Shown here one piece after another: positions 14,193-21,957 of a DNA stretch of 46,900 nucleotides; the stretch's first letter is position 1, and each line of letters begins with the position of its first letter. Location of the stretch: NCBI RefSeq assembly GCF_009494395.1, contig NZ_VZCB01000003.1, forward strand, positions 1 to 46,900, read 5' to 3'. Under the pieces are notes generated by a model. The model had not been told where the DNA came from and did no database searches. It saw only the letters and a list, made by a program, of their open reading frames with translations. Origin of the DNA: Segatella copri (GTDB lineage Bacteria > Bacteroidota > Bacteroidia > Bacteroidales > Bacteroidaceae). The position numbers and the translations under genes were made by a program.

Positions 14193-14558
14193 TTACAGAT
14201 TTTCGCCAAAGAGATCGTTGCTTACGTAGCCATTTCCGCTGTCGGAACCGGAATTATCCTCCTCTTTATTGATGCCAGCCGTGGCAGAAGAAGAGAAGTC
14301 GAGCATGAGCTGCTGAACCTGAACCGACTTGAAATTGATATGATAAACACCATACCCCTTGCCTTTCTCAATAAGCGAACCTGGGTCTTTGGCGCAACGG
14401 GTGAGATACTGTGTGACATAGGCATGCACATCCTTATAATTCAATGGTGTAAAGATTGAATTACATGAATTATAAACATGACGGGCAATCTTCTCAAGTT
14501 TGAGACCATTGCTGCCCGCAGCCATCAACACTCTGAATATCTCCTGATCTATAGACAT
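14193..14558 (-). CDS. Conserved hypothetical protein with winged-helix-like N-terminal domain (121 aa)
   Basis: Residues 1-75 (MSIDQEIFRVLMAAGSNGLK, then IARHVYNS, YVTQYLTRCAKDPGSLIEKG, YGVYHIN) look like a compact winged helix ending in a beta wing. The tail (SSSATAGINKEEDNSGSD) is low-complexity and acidic. No catalytic residues or signal peptide. Possible DNA-binding protein; family not named. A -7 element (TATCTTTG, 14592-14599) precedes it. Confidence 0.65.
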   Translation of the reverse strand: MSIDQEIFRVLMAAGSNGLKLEKIARHVYNSCNSIFTPLNYKDVHAYVTQYLTRCAKDPGSLIEKGKGYGVYHINFKSVQVQQLMLDFSSSATAGINKEEDNSGSDSGNGYVSNDLFGENL

Positions 14559-14591
14559 GGTTACTGTAATAATAAAGTTTTTAAGTCAAAA

Positions 14592-14599
14592 CAAAGATA
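14592..14599 (-). promoter_or_regulatory. -7 element for the 121-aa gene
   Basis: Minus-strand TATCTTTG, 33 bases upstream of the ATG. Confidence 0.55.
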
Positions 14600-14633
14600 A
14601 AGAACAAAGAAAAAGAAAGACTAGAGACAGAAA

Positions 14634-14670
14634 GAGCCGCGGCATTCTCCTGAAAAGAAAACCGCGGCTC
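14634..14670 (-). terminator. Hairpin terminator of the histone-tail/winged-helix gene
   Basis: GAGCCGCGG at 14634-14642 pairs exactly with CCGCGGCTC at 14662-14670. On the minus strand CTCTTTCTG follows, a weak U-tract. Confidence 0.7.
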
Positions 14671-14685
14671 CTTGAGATTTCTTAT

Positions 14686-14985
14686 TTAAGCGAGAGCAAC
14701 CTTGTTGTCCTCGTCCTTAATCTTACCCTCTTTGAAGAGCCAACCGAGACCGAGGATAGTATCCTCTGTGCTGATGCCAGCAGCCTTAGCAATCTCTGCA
14801 ACTGTCTGAGGCTTCTCTGCAGCAGCAAGAGCCTGATAAACATCACCAGCACGGAAGCCAGCGTTTTCTGCGTTCAAGTAAAGAACGTCCTTCTTTGCAG
14901 CAGTTGTCTTCTTTGCAACTGGAGCCTTCTTTGTAGCTGTCTTCTTTGTGGCAGCTGTCTTTGTTGTTGATTTCTTTTCTACCAT
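14686..14985 (-). CDS. Lysine/alanine-tailed winged helix-turn-helix protein (DUF2582-like)
   Basis: 99 residues. Residues 1-33 are an H1-like basic tail of repeated TKK/AATKK/APVAKK units. Residues 34-99 are a small winged helix: GFRAGDVYQALAAAEKPQT, VAEIAKAAGISTEDTILGLG, WLFKEGKI. The C-terminal part matches the DUF2582 winged-helix family. The fusion to a histone H1-like tail suggests a nucleoid-associated DNA-binding protein. It has its own promoter (15121-15151) with a leader of about 130 bases and a dedicated hairpin terminator, consistent with a highly expressed single gene. Confidence 0.85.
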   Translation of the reverse strand: MVEKKSTTKTAATKKTATKKAPVAKKTTAAKKDVLYLNAENAGFRAGDVYQALAAAEKPQTVAEIAKAAGISTEDTILGLGWLFKEGKIKDEDNKVALA

Positions 14986-15120
14986 GATTTTAGTAAAACA
15001 ATTATAGTCTCTATATTAGCACCACTTGATGCTTCACTTCCTTTTGAAGAAAGCATTTGATGATGCCCTTGCTTTAGTCATTTTTTAACACCTTTCAGCG
15101 TTATCTTTTATTTTGTACTG

Positions 15121-15151
15121 CAAATTTATAACTTTTTTTTCAGATTATCAA
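15121..15151 (-). promoter_or_regulatory. Promoter of the winged-helix protein gene
   Basis: Minus-strand TTG (15149-15151), 20 bases, TAAATTTG (15121-15128). It leaves an unusually long leader (about 130 bases) before the ATG at 14985. Confidence 0.6.
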
Positions 15152-15183
15152 CTTTTTATTGAAAAAAATGACGTATAATAAAT

Positions 15184-15232
15184 AAAAGCGCAGCATTTCT
15201 TGACTTACATCAAGATAATGCTACGCTTTTTT
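15184..15232 (-). terminator. Terminator of aspS
   Basis: AAAGCG.AGCATT at 15185-15198 pairs with AATGCT.CGCTTT around 15217-15229 (one mismatch), with a U-rich tail on the minus strand. Confidence 0.8.
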
Positions 15233-15260
15233 GCTTATATTCAGCGATTTAGCTAAAATA

Positions 15261-17018
15261 TTAATCCTTTAAGTCTAACTTGATTTCCAACTCATCGAGC
15301 TGCTTTGGATCCAACTCTGATGGTGCATCAAGCATCACATCGCGGCCTGAATTGTTCTTAGGGAATGCGATACAGTCGCGGATGCTGTCGAGACCTGCCA
15401 AAATGCTGACGAAGCGGTCGAGACCGAAAGCAAGACCTGCGTGAGGTGGTGCTCCATACTTGAAGGCATTCATCAGGAAGCCGAACTGAGCCTCAGCACG
15501 CTCTGGTGTGAAGCCGAGAACCTCGAACATCTTCTCCTGCAACTTGGTGTCGTGGATACGGAGAGAACCTCCACCCACTTCGATACCGTTGCAGACAAAG
15601 TCGTATGCCTTGGCACGAACCTGCTCTGGATGCTCATCGAGCAATGGGATATCGTCTGGATTTGGCATGGTGAATGGATGGTGGGTAGCCATCAGGCGCT
15701 GCTCCTCGTCGCTCCACTCGAAGAGAGGGAAGTCAATAATCCAGAGACACTTGAATACGTTCTTGTCGCGCAAGCCAAGACGCTCACCCATTTCAAGACG
15801 CAGAGAGCAGAGCTGGATACGGGTCTTGTTGGCATTGTCGCCACTCAGGATCAATACCAGGTCGCCATCCTTGGCACCCATCACGGTCTTGATCTCAGCC
15901 AATTCCTCTGGAGTATAGAACTTGTCGATGCTACTCTTGATAGTACCATCAGCATTATACTTGATGTAAACCAAACCCTTGGCACCTACCTGTGGACGCT
16001 TCACGAAATCGGTCAGTTCATTAAGCTGCTTGCGGCTATAGTCAGCGCATCCAGGAACGCAGATACCACCGATATACTTAGCCTCATCGAATACGGCGAA
16101 GATACCCTTGCCCTTGAAAGCTTCCTTGAGTTCTACAAACTCCATGCCGAAGCGCAAGTCTGGCTTGTCGCTACCGAAGCGGCGCATAGCATCATGCCAT
16201 GTCATCTGCTCCAGCTTAGGCAATTCTACGCCACGGATTTCCTTAAACAGGTGGCGTGCCATCTCTTCGAAAAGATTGATGACATCATCCTGGTCTACGA
16301 AACTCATCTCGCAGTCAATCTGTGTAAACTCTGGCTGACGGTCAGCACGGAGGTCCTCATCACGGAAGCACTTGGCAATCTGGAAGTAGCGGTCGAAACC
16401 AGCTACCATCAGAAGCTGCTTCAGGGTCTGAGGGCTCTGAGGAAGTGCATAGAACTGTCCTGGGTTCATACGGGAAGGAACCACGAAGTCGCGGGCACCC
16501 TCTGGAGTACTACCGATGAGGATAGGAGTCTCAACCTCCATGAAGTTCTGGCTGTCGAGGAAGTTACGGATGAGGATGCACATACGGTGGCGCAACTCCA
16601 GGTTCTTGCGTACGGCAGGGCGACGCAAGTCGAGGTAACGATACTTCATACGGATATCATCACCACCATCAGTATTATCTTCGATAGTGAAAGGAGGAGT
16701 CTGGCTCTGAGAGAGCACGTTGAGTTCCTTCACCAGGATTTCAATATCACCGGTATCCATCTTAGGATTCTTGCTCTGTCGCTCGCTTACTGTACCCTTA
16801 ATTTGGATGCAGTATTCACGACCCAGCTTGTTAGCTGCATCGCACAAGTCCTTGTTATCGGCCTCATTGAAGACCAACTGTGTGATACCATAACGGTCGC
16901 GCAAGTCAACGAATGTCATACCACCCATCTTTCTTGTGCGCTGTACCCATCCGGCAAGAGTTACCTCTTTGCCTGCATCAGAGAGACGAAGCTCTCCACA
17001 AGTATTACTTCTGTACAT
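15261..17018 (-). CDS. aspS: Aspartyl-tRNA synthetase
   Basis: 585 residues, the usual length of the bacterial type. The N-terminal OB-fold anticodon-binding domain ([20 protein letters not shown]) is followed by the class II core. Motif 2 is [18 protein letters not shown] and motif 3 is [15 protein letters not shown], with the GAD insertion domain between. It charges tRNA-Asp with aspartate. Monocistronic between its own promoter (17055-17085) and terminator (15184-15232). Confidence 0.98.
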   Translation of the reverse strand: MYRSNTCGELRLSDAGKEVTLAGWVQRTRKMGGMTFVDLRDRYGITQLVFNEADNKDLCDAANKLGREYCIQIKGTVSERQSKNPKMDTGDIEILVKELNVLSQSQTPPFTIEDNTDGGDDIRMKYRYLDLRRPAVRKNLELRHRMCILIRNFLDSQNFMEVETPILIGSTPEGARDFVVPSRMNPGQFYALPQSPQTLKQLLMVAGFDRYFQIAKCFRDEDLRADRQPEFTQIDCEMSFVDQDDVINLFEEMARHLFKEIRGVELPKLEQMTWHDAMRRFGSDKPDLRFGMEFVELKEAFKGKGIFAVFDEAKYIGGICVPGCADYSRKQLNELTDFVKRPQVGAKGLVYIKYNADGTIKSSIDKFYTPEELAEIKTVMGAKDGDLVLILSGDNANKTRIQLCSLRLEMGERLGLRDKNVFKCLWIIDFPLFEWSDEEQRLMATHHPFTMPNPDDIPLLDEHPEQVRAKAYDFVCNGIEVGGGSLRIHDTKLQEKMFEVLGFTPERAEAQFGFLMNAFKYGAPPHAGLAFGLDRFVSILAGLDSIRDCIAFPKNNSGRDVMLDAPSELDPKQLDELEIKLDLKD

Positions 17019-17054
17019 ACCTTTATATTATATATATTTATTTACTACAATGTG

Positions 17055-17085
17055 CAAAGTTACGACAAAAAGAGGAGAAAACAAA
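17055..17085 (-). promoter_or_regulatory. Promoter of aspS
   Basis: Minus-strand TTTG (17082-17085), 19 bases, TAACTTTG (17055-17062). Confidence 0.65.
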
Positions 17086-17215
17086 AAAAAATCGCGAAAA
17101 TATTATAAAATAATACCTTCGCGACCTTATTCTATGATAAACGAACTATCTATTTGCATCATTCCTGCCCATTTGTGCATCTTGCAGGAATCTTATTTCT
17201 ATCCAAGACGAAATA

Positions 17216-17659
17216 TTATTTGTGCATCCTGCGGAATGCCTGTCTGTGGAATTTCTCCTCTGCCCTGATAACGCTGAGCACCTTACTGGCTGGCAGTACT
17301 GTCAGGAAGCGTGCATGATATTCCTGCTGCAGCTGCTTCAGCTGGATGTCTATCTCATCCTGTCTGCGGATTGCCTCTTCACACGCCTCGTTATCCTTAG
17401 GATTGATGTGTCGGGAACGGCGCATCTCATCGAAAAGCATGCGCATCTTCTTGCCCATCTGTCGATACATGGGGAAGAATCTGGCAGCCTCTCCAGGCGT
17501 CAGGGCAGCATTGGTTGTGATATACTGCTCCAGTTCCGCCTGAAACTTCTTAGGGTCGAATGCAGGATGCTTTTTGCCATGCTGAGCCTGAATGCCAGTG
17601 ATGCCCATCAGCAGCATGACCATCAAAATGATGATTCTATGTTGGAAATTCCATTTCAT
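17216..17659 (-). CDS. Secreted Spy/CpxP-like small protein
   Basis: 147 residues with a signal peptide (IIILMVMLLMGITGIQAQ). The mature part is helical and contains LTPGEAARFFPMYRQMGKKM and FLTVLPASKVLSVIRAEEKFHRQ, patterns of the LTxxQ/periplasmic stress-chaperone fold (Spy, CpxP, and the Bacteroidota 'sensor of ECF' proteins). It is last in a minus-strand run with an anti-sigma-like gene and an ECF sigma gene, where such proteins usually act as envelope-stress effectors or sensors. A periplasmic location is likely; the ligand is unknown. Confidence 0.75.
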   Translation of the reverse strand: MKWNFQHRIIILMVMLLMGITGIQAQHGKKHPAFDPKKFQAELEQYITTNAALTPGEAARFFPMYRQMGKKMRMLFDEMRRSRHINPKDNEACEEAIRRQDEIDIQLKQLQQEYHARFLTVLPASKVLSVIRAEEKFHRQAFRRMHK

Positions 17660-17711
17660 ATCTTTATTTATTGTTTATTTCATCTGATTCCGTAACCTAA
17701 ACGTTACTATC

Positions 17712-18098
17712 TTAGTTCTCTGTCATCAATGATGCATAGATAGTCTCATTGTCTATCATCGCATAGTCTGCCATCTCATTGAAGGCGGCTTCCTCACTGG
17801 CCACAGCTTTCTGTTCATGCTGCTTCACATGAGCCACCACCTTGCTGTTGCCTTCATGCTGCCAAGCCCAGAACGAGCCACCGCCCAGCAGCGCCACGAC
17901 AGCAACGGCAGCAGCTATCTTGCGCAATGGCAACTTCTGCCAGAGCGTCTGACGGCTGCGTATGTCGATGACACGAATCTCCTGTTCCGGCAAATTCTCC
18001 ATGATTCTCTCGGTGAGATGATCGAAGTAACCATCAGGAACCTTGAAAGGATTCTGCTTGCCAAAACGTTCTTTCAATATGTTTTCTTCTCTTGTCAT
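17712..18098 (-). CDS. Anti-sigma-factor-like single-pass membrane protein
   Basis: 128 residues. The cytoplasmic N-terminus has the Bacteroidota motif NPFKVPDGYFDHLTERIM (about 16-33). A membrane segment IAAAVAVVALLGGGSFWAW (about 60-78) and a short periplasmic tail follow. No zinc-binding HxxxCxxC motif is present. Position between an ECF sigma gene and a Spy-like gene makes it the probable anti-sigma factor for the sigma factor at 18152-18691. Confidence 0.75.
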   Translation of the reverse strand: MTREENILKERFGKQNPFKVPDGYFDHLTERIMENLPEQEIRVIDIRSRQTLWQKLPLRKIAAAVAVVALLGGGSFWAWQHEGNSKVVAHVKQHEQKAVASEEAAFNEMADYAMIDNETIYASLMTEN

Positions 18099-18151
18099 AT
18101 ACTACTACCTTTACTTCTTTTTTATTATTGACGGATTCAACCTCAAAAGGT

Positions 18152-18691
18152 TTAATATTTCTGTAAGAATTCTGTTATTTTCTTCACTGCCAGATGGTAA
18201 GATGCCTTCAAGGCGCCTTCGCTGGTAGAGAGGATCTTGCTTATCTCAGAATATTTCATGTTGTCGAAATACTTCAGGGTGAACACCGTGCGCTGCACAT
18301 CGGGCAGCAGGGCTACGGCTTCCTGCAGGTGTGCCTGGATCTCATCGCCATCGAAGTATTCATCGGCAAGCAGCCGTGACGCAATACCGGGTTCATCATC
18401 TGCGCTCACCTGCGTAGCCTGTTTCTTCTTTCTGAGGAAATCCAGAGCTTCGTTAATGGCAATACGATAGAGCCAGGTAGACAGGGAAGACTTTCCCTGG
18501 AAAGTAGCCAGATTGGTCCATGCCTTGATAAAGACATTCTGCAAAATGTCATCGGCATCGTCATGATTGAGTACGATGTTGCGAATCTTCCAATACAACG
18601 TCTCGCTATACTGACTCACCAGCACAGTGAAGCCCGCCCGTTGCGTCTTCGGATCGCTCAACATTTCCAAAAGTTCTTTATCTTTGATCAT
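18152..18691 (-). CDS. ECF-type RNA polymerase sigma factor
   Basis: 179 residues. Sigma region 2 is seen in DDADDILQNVFIKAWTNL and STWLYRIAINEALDFLR, and region 4 in LPDVQRTVFTLKYFDNM and YSEISKILSTSEGALKASYH. It directs RNA polymerase to a stress regulon. The start lies 17 bases behind the stop of the L,D-transpeptidase gene, so both are likely cotranscribed, with the anti-sigma-like gene 53 bases downstream. Confidence 0.93.
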   Translation of the reverse strand: MIKDKELLEMLSDPKTQRAGFTVLVSQYSETLYWKIRNIVLNHDDADDILQNVFIKAWTNLATFQGKSSLSTWLYRIAINEALDFLRKKKQATQVSADDEPGIASRLLADEYFDGDEIQAHLQEAVALLPDVQRTVFTLKYFDNMKYSEISKILSTSEGALKASYHLAVKKITEFLQKY

Positions 18692-18708
18692 AATTAAGAT
18701 TTATTTTC

Positions 18709-20238
18709 TTATAAATATTTCTTCAGATGCTCCCATATCACCTTGTCATATCCGTACACGTCTGGATATTCCCTGGTGCGTCCACCTGCCAGCGGATAGA
18801 GCGTATAGTAGGTGATGAAGAGAGGCACCTCCGGTTTCACCTTCACGCCATTCACCACCATCTTGCGGTTGCTCAGCGAGTCGTCCGTCATCGAATATTG
18901 TATCTTGTCCATCAGCTTCCGGTTCTTTTCTGCCAGGAGGAATACGGCAAAATCGTAAGGCTTCTCAATTCTGATACATCCATGCGATACTCCCCTCTCC
19001 TCTCTTTCAAAGACTCCCCTGCTGCTGGTATCATGCAGATAGACCGAGAAGTTGTTGTCGAATCGGAAGATGATGCGTCCCAGGGCATTGCCCTTGCCTC
19101 CGCGCTGCACCACTCCACAGGCACCAGAAACCAGCATGGCTCTCGTCACCCGATGCAGATCCACCTCCTCGCCGGTCTTCACATCCCTCACATAGTAGTT
19201 ACGTGCCAGGAAATAGCCTGGGTTTCCGGCATGGCGGGCCATATCGTGAAGAATGATGCTGCGTGGCACAAACCATTTCGGATTGATATCCATTCTCTTG
19301 ATATGGCTGTTGAGCAATGGGGTCTTGGTCTTGAGTGATCCGCAGCCGATACGCATGGTGAGTGTATCCTGCCCGTCTACCGCCATCAGCTGGTAAGCCG
19401 GGATATTGACCACAACATATTTCTGATGGTTCCAGATATTGTCCTTCTGTCTCCATCTGCTCCTTTCCATATTCACCAGCACCCGGTCACGCTCTCCTTT
19501 GGAAAGTCCTCCCCTGTTCAGCTTTTCCTTGAATACGCGGTAGAACGGATTTTCCGGCTGTACTGATTTCAGGAATGCGGTGAGCGAATCTGTTCCCATA
19601 CCGATTCTTTCCATCGCATGGGCAAAGAACGAATCATCAGGATGTTCCATCTTCACATCAAAGAGTCCTCTGAACCTTACCGGTCGCTTGATGGTATCAT
19701 AGGGATTAGGAGCCACCGTATCCAGGCGGTTCAGCACGAAGTTGGGATTCATATAACCAAAGCGCTGACCGGCAACGTATCTCAGATACGATTTGGTAAG
19801 CCGGTACTCCAATCTAGCCATCACCCTGTTCACCTGGTTCTGCTGTCTGTCCAGGTGCAGGGTTCTGAGCCGTTCGATGTCTTCCGCAATCTCATCCACA
19901 AAAAAGCGTCGCTTATTGAATCCGAATTCATCTACAGTTTTCAGAAACGAGAGCAGCGAATCGGCACGATGATCTATACCATGACGGTCAATCCACAGGA
20001 AGCCGCCACGGTGCTGATAATATTTCCGAGTATGGAGGTCGGCAACAAGACGGTCTTTATCCTGCTGCATGAGGCTATCCATCAATCCTCGAATCACTTT
20101 AGAATTGACAGCATACGCCTTCTCGTTAAAATCCTGATAGTATTCTAACGTCAACAGCCTGTTGCTATTGGGTTGCGAATCCTTACACCCCATCATCATC
20201 AAGCCGAGCAACAGGGGTAAAAATCTCAATAACTTCAC
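18709..20238 (-). CDS. L,D-transpeptidase lipoprotein (YcbB/LdtD-like)
   Basis: 509 residues. The lipobox is in LLLGLMMMGC, so a lipoprotein is expected. The middle holds a scaffold region; the YkuD catalytic domain at about 285-440 contains YVVVNIPAYQLMAVDGQDTL and the active-site motif VSHGCIRIE with the catalytic Cys. These enzymes crosslink peptidoglycan through 3-3 bonds or attach proteins to it. Only two bases separate it from the upstream secreted-protein gene, and 17 from the downstream ECF sigma gene. Operon membership suggests wall remodelling as part of an envelope-stress response. Confidence 0.9.
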   Translation of the reverse strand: MKLLRFLPLLLGLMMMGCKDSQPNSNRLLTLEYYQDFNEKAYAVNSKVIRGLMDSLMQQDKDRLVADLHTRKYYQHRGGFLWIDRHGIDHRADSLLSFLKTVDEFGFNKRRFFVDEIAEDIERLRTLHLDRQQNQVNRVMARLEYRLTKSYLRYVAGQRFGYMNPNFVLNRLDTVAPNPYDTIKRPVRFRGLFDVKMEHPDDSFFAHAMERIGMGTDSLTAFLKSVQPENPFYRVFKEKLNRGGLSKGERDRVLVNMERSRWRQKDNIWNHQKYVVVNIPAYQLMAVDGQDTLTMRIGCGSLKTKTPLLNSHIKRMDINPKWFVPRSIILHDMARHAGNPGYFLARNYYVRDVKTGEEVDLHRVTRAMLVSGACGVVQRGGKGNALGRIIFRFDNNFSVYLHDTSSRGVFEREERGVSHGCIRIEKPYDFAVFLLAEKNRKLMDKIQYSMTDDSLSNRKMVVNGVKVKPEVPLFITYYTLYPLAGGRTREYPDVYGYDKVIWEHLKKYL

Positions 20239-20240
20239 TT

Positions 20241-20561
20241 TTACCTACGATTGACAGTAATTTTACGTGTAAATGATGGACCTACCTTAATAATATAGAT
20301 ACCATCCGACAAAGGCATGGAGATGCGCTTGTCATGACCTTCTACCATAAAGGATTTGACAACGATGCCAGCCAGGTTATAAACCTTAACTACCAGCCCG
20401 TTGGCACCCGTGATATGCATCACGCCATTGGTATAGCTTACGGCAATGTCCTGTGCTTCCAGGTCTATCATTTCCACAGCACTGGTTCCTGCCAGCACCT
20501 GGGTAGGTGCTGCCATCATCATTGCAGCCAATGTTATCATAGAAAGTATAGTTTTCTTCAT
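20241..20561 (-). CDS. Small secreted protein resembling a stand-alone sorting-type C-terminal domain
   Basis: 106 residues: signal peptide MKKTILSMITLAAMMMAAPT and a short spacer, then a domain with VKVYNLAGIVVKSF, DGIYIIKVG and RKITVNRR. The order 'VYNlaG..v......GiYIvkv....kv.v' is that of type IX secretion C-terminal sorting domains, usually the tail of a much larger protein. Here nothing precedes it. First gene of the operon with the transpeptidase; promoter at 20605-20635. Could be a decoy, adaptor or structural protein; unknown. Confidence 0.7.
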   Translation of the reverse strand: MKKTILSMITLAAMMMAAPTQVLAGTSAVEMIDLEAQDIAVSYTNGVMHITGANGLVVKVYNLAGIVVKSFMVEGHDKRISMPLSDGIYIIKVGPSFTRKITVNRR

Positions 20562-20604
20562 ATTGTGATTCCTTATATAATGATTTTACGTAAAATTCTT
20601 TCTG

Positions 20605-20635
20605 CAAAGATATACAAAAAATAGGAACCTTCCAA
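20605..20635 (-). promoter_or_regulatory. Promoter of the secreted-protein/L,D-transpeptidase/sigma operon
   Basis: Minus-strand TTG (20633-20635), 20 bases, TATCTTTG (20605-20612). It overlaps the terminator of galE. Confidence 0.65.
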
Positions 20636-20659
20636 CATATAGCTGGTAAAGTTCCTATT
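20614..20659 (-). terminator. Terminator of galE
   Basis: AATAGGAAC at 20620-20628 pairs with GTTCCTATT at 20651-20659; on the minus strand a T-run follows. Confidence 0.8.
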
Positions 20660-20703
20660 ATTTTTATATTTTTAACCTAACAGGCAATATGATTTCATCA
20701 TGA

Positions 20704-21741
20704 TTACATGATACCGTCTTCACGGAGTTTCTGCTGCCATTTCCATGCAGAAGCCAGGACGTCAGAAAGATTAGATTCTGCCTTCCAGCCCAATACCTTG
20801 TTTGCCTTGGTGCAGTCGCCCCAGATCTTCTCGATATCACCCTCACGGCGAGGACCATACTTCCAGTTCAGCTTCACGCCGGTAGCCTTCTCGAAAGTCT
20901 CTACGATTTCGAGGGTTGAATTACCGTTGCCAGTACCAATGTTGAAGTACTCGATAGGCTCTGTCTCCTTGTCAAGTACACGAGCCATAGCGCAAACGTG
21001 AGCCTTGGCAAGGTCTACTACATAGATATAGTCGCGGATGCAGGTTCCGTCTGGAGTATCATAGTCGTTACCGAAAATGGTCAACTCCTTGCGGATGCCC
21101 ATAGCGGTCTGAGTAACGTAAGGAATCAGGTTGTTTGGCACGCCGTTAGGCAACTCACCGATTTCAGCAGATGGGTGTGCACCGATTGGGTTGAAGTATC
21201 TCAGCACGATGCTTTTGATGTTGGCACCACTGTGGATATAGTCGGCAATGATCTGCTCGTTGATTTCCTTTGTATTACCGTAAGGAGAGGTAGCCTTCTG
21301 GTGAGGAGCCTCCTCAGTAACAGGAAGGTTCTCTGGCTTTGGCTGACCGTAAACGGTGCAAGAAGAAGAGAAGATGATACCCTTGACATTATATTTTGGC
21401 ATCAACTCAAGCAGGTTGATGAGCGATACTACATTGTTACGATAGTACATCAGAGGCTTCTGAACGCTCTCGCCTACTGCCTTGCTGGCAGCGAAATGTA
21501 TGATACCCTGGATTTCAGGATACTTCTGGAAAACAGCCTCAGTTGCTTCCTTGTCACGCAAGTCTACTTTCTCGAAAGCAGGACGAATACCAGTGATCTT
21601 CTCGATACCGTCGAGAACCTCAATCTTTGAGTTGGAGAGATCGTCTACAATGACTACATTGTAACCTGCCTGCTGTAATTCTACTGTGGTATGACTACCG
21701 ATAAAACCTGTACCGCCAGTTACCAAAATTGTCTGTTTCAT
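20704..21741 (-). CDS. galE: UDP-glucose 4-epimerase
   Basis: 345 residues. The Rossmann NAD-binding GGTGFIGSHT lies at the N-terminus and the short-chain dehydrogenase active site is SPYGNTKEINEQI (Tyr-x-x-x-Lys), with FSSSCTVYG upstream of it. It interconverts UDP-glucose and UDP-galactose in the Leloir pathway, supplying galactose for glycans. It has its own promoter (21801-21831) and terminator. Confidence 0.96.
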   Translation of the reverse strand: MKQTILVTGGTGFIGSHTTVELQQAGYNVVIVDDLSNSKIEVLDGIEKITGIRPAFEKVDLRDKEATEAVFQKYPEIQGIIHFAASKAVGESVQKPLMYYRNNVVSLINLLELMPKYNVKGIIFSSSCTVYGQPKPENLPVTEEAPHQKATSPYGNTKEINEQIIADYIHSGANIKSIVLRYFNPIGAHPSAEIGELPNGVPNNLIPYVTQTAMGIRKELTIFGNDYDTPDGTCIRDYIYVVDLAKAHVCAMARVLDKETEPIEYFNIGTGNGNSTLEIVETFEKATGVKLNWKYGPRREGDIEKIWGDCTKANKVLGWKAESNLSDVLASAWKWQQKLREDGIM

Positions 21742-21800
21742 ACTTCTTAGTCTTTGATTGAATAATTGATAGTGTCTAGCGTTTATCGCTTAGATGGTTG

Positions 21801-21831
21801 CAAAAGTACTGCAAAAAAGTGAAACTACAAA
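21801..21831 (-). promoter_or_regulatory. Promoter of galE
   Basis: Minus-strand TTTG (21828-21831), 19 bases, TACTTTTG (21801-21808). Confidence 0.65.
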
Positions 21832-21882
21832 ATAATTCTGAAAAAATATGCTTACTTATTCTTTATTTTCAAGAATTCAACG

Positions 21883-21890
21883 TAACTTTG
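21883..21890 (+). promoter_or_regulatory. -7 element for fbp
   Basis: TAACTTTG, 67 bases before the chosen ATG. Because it precedes the longer frame start at 21904 it does not decide the start; family alignment does. Confidence 0.5.
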
Positions 21891-21957
21891 CAACTGAATC
21901 AGAATGATCAGCAGAAGAAATCTTTTGAATTTAACATTCATAGAAAATATAATTATT

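Noticed and set aside
15441..17108. 555-codon plus-strand frame opposite aspS
   Set aside because: aspS on the minus strand has all class II motifs; the antisense product shows no family pattern and runs into the aspS promoter.
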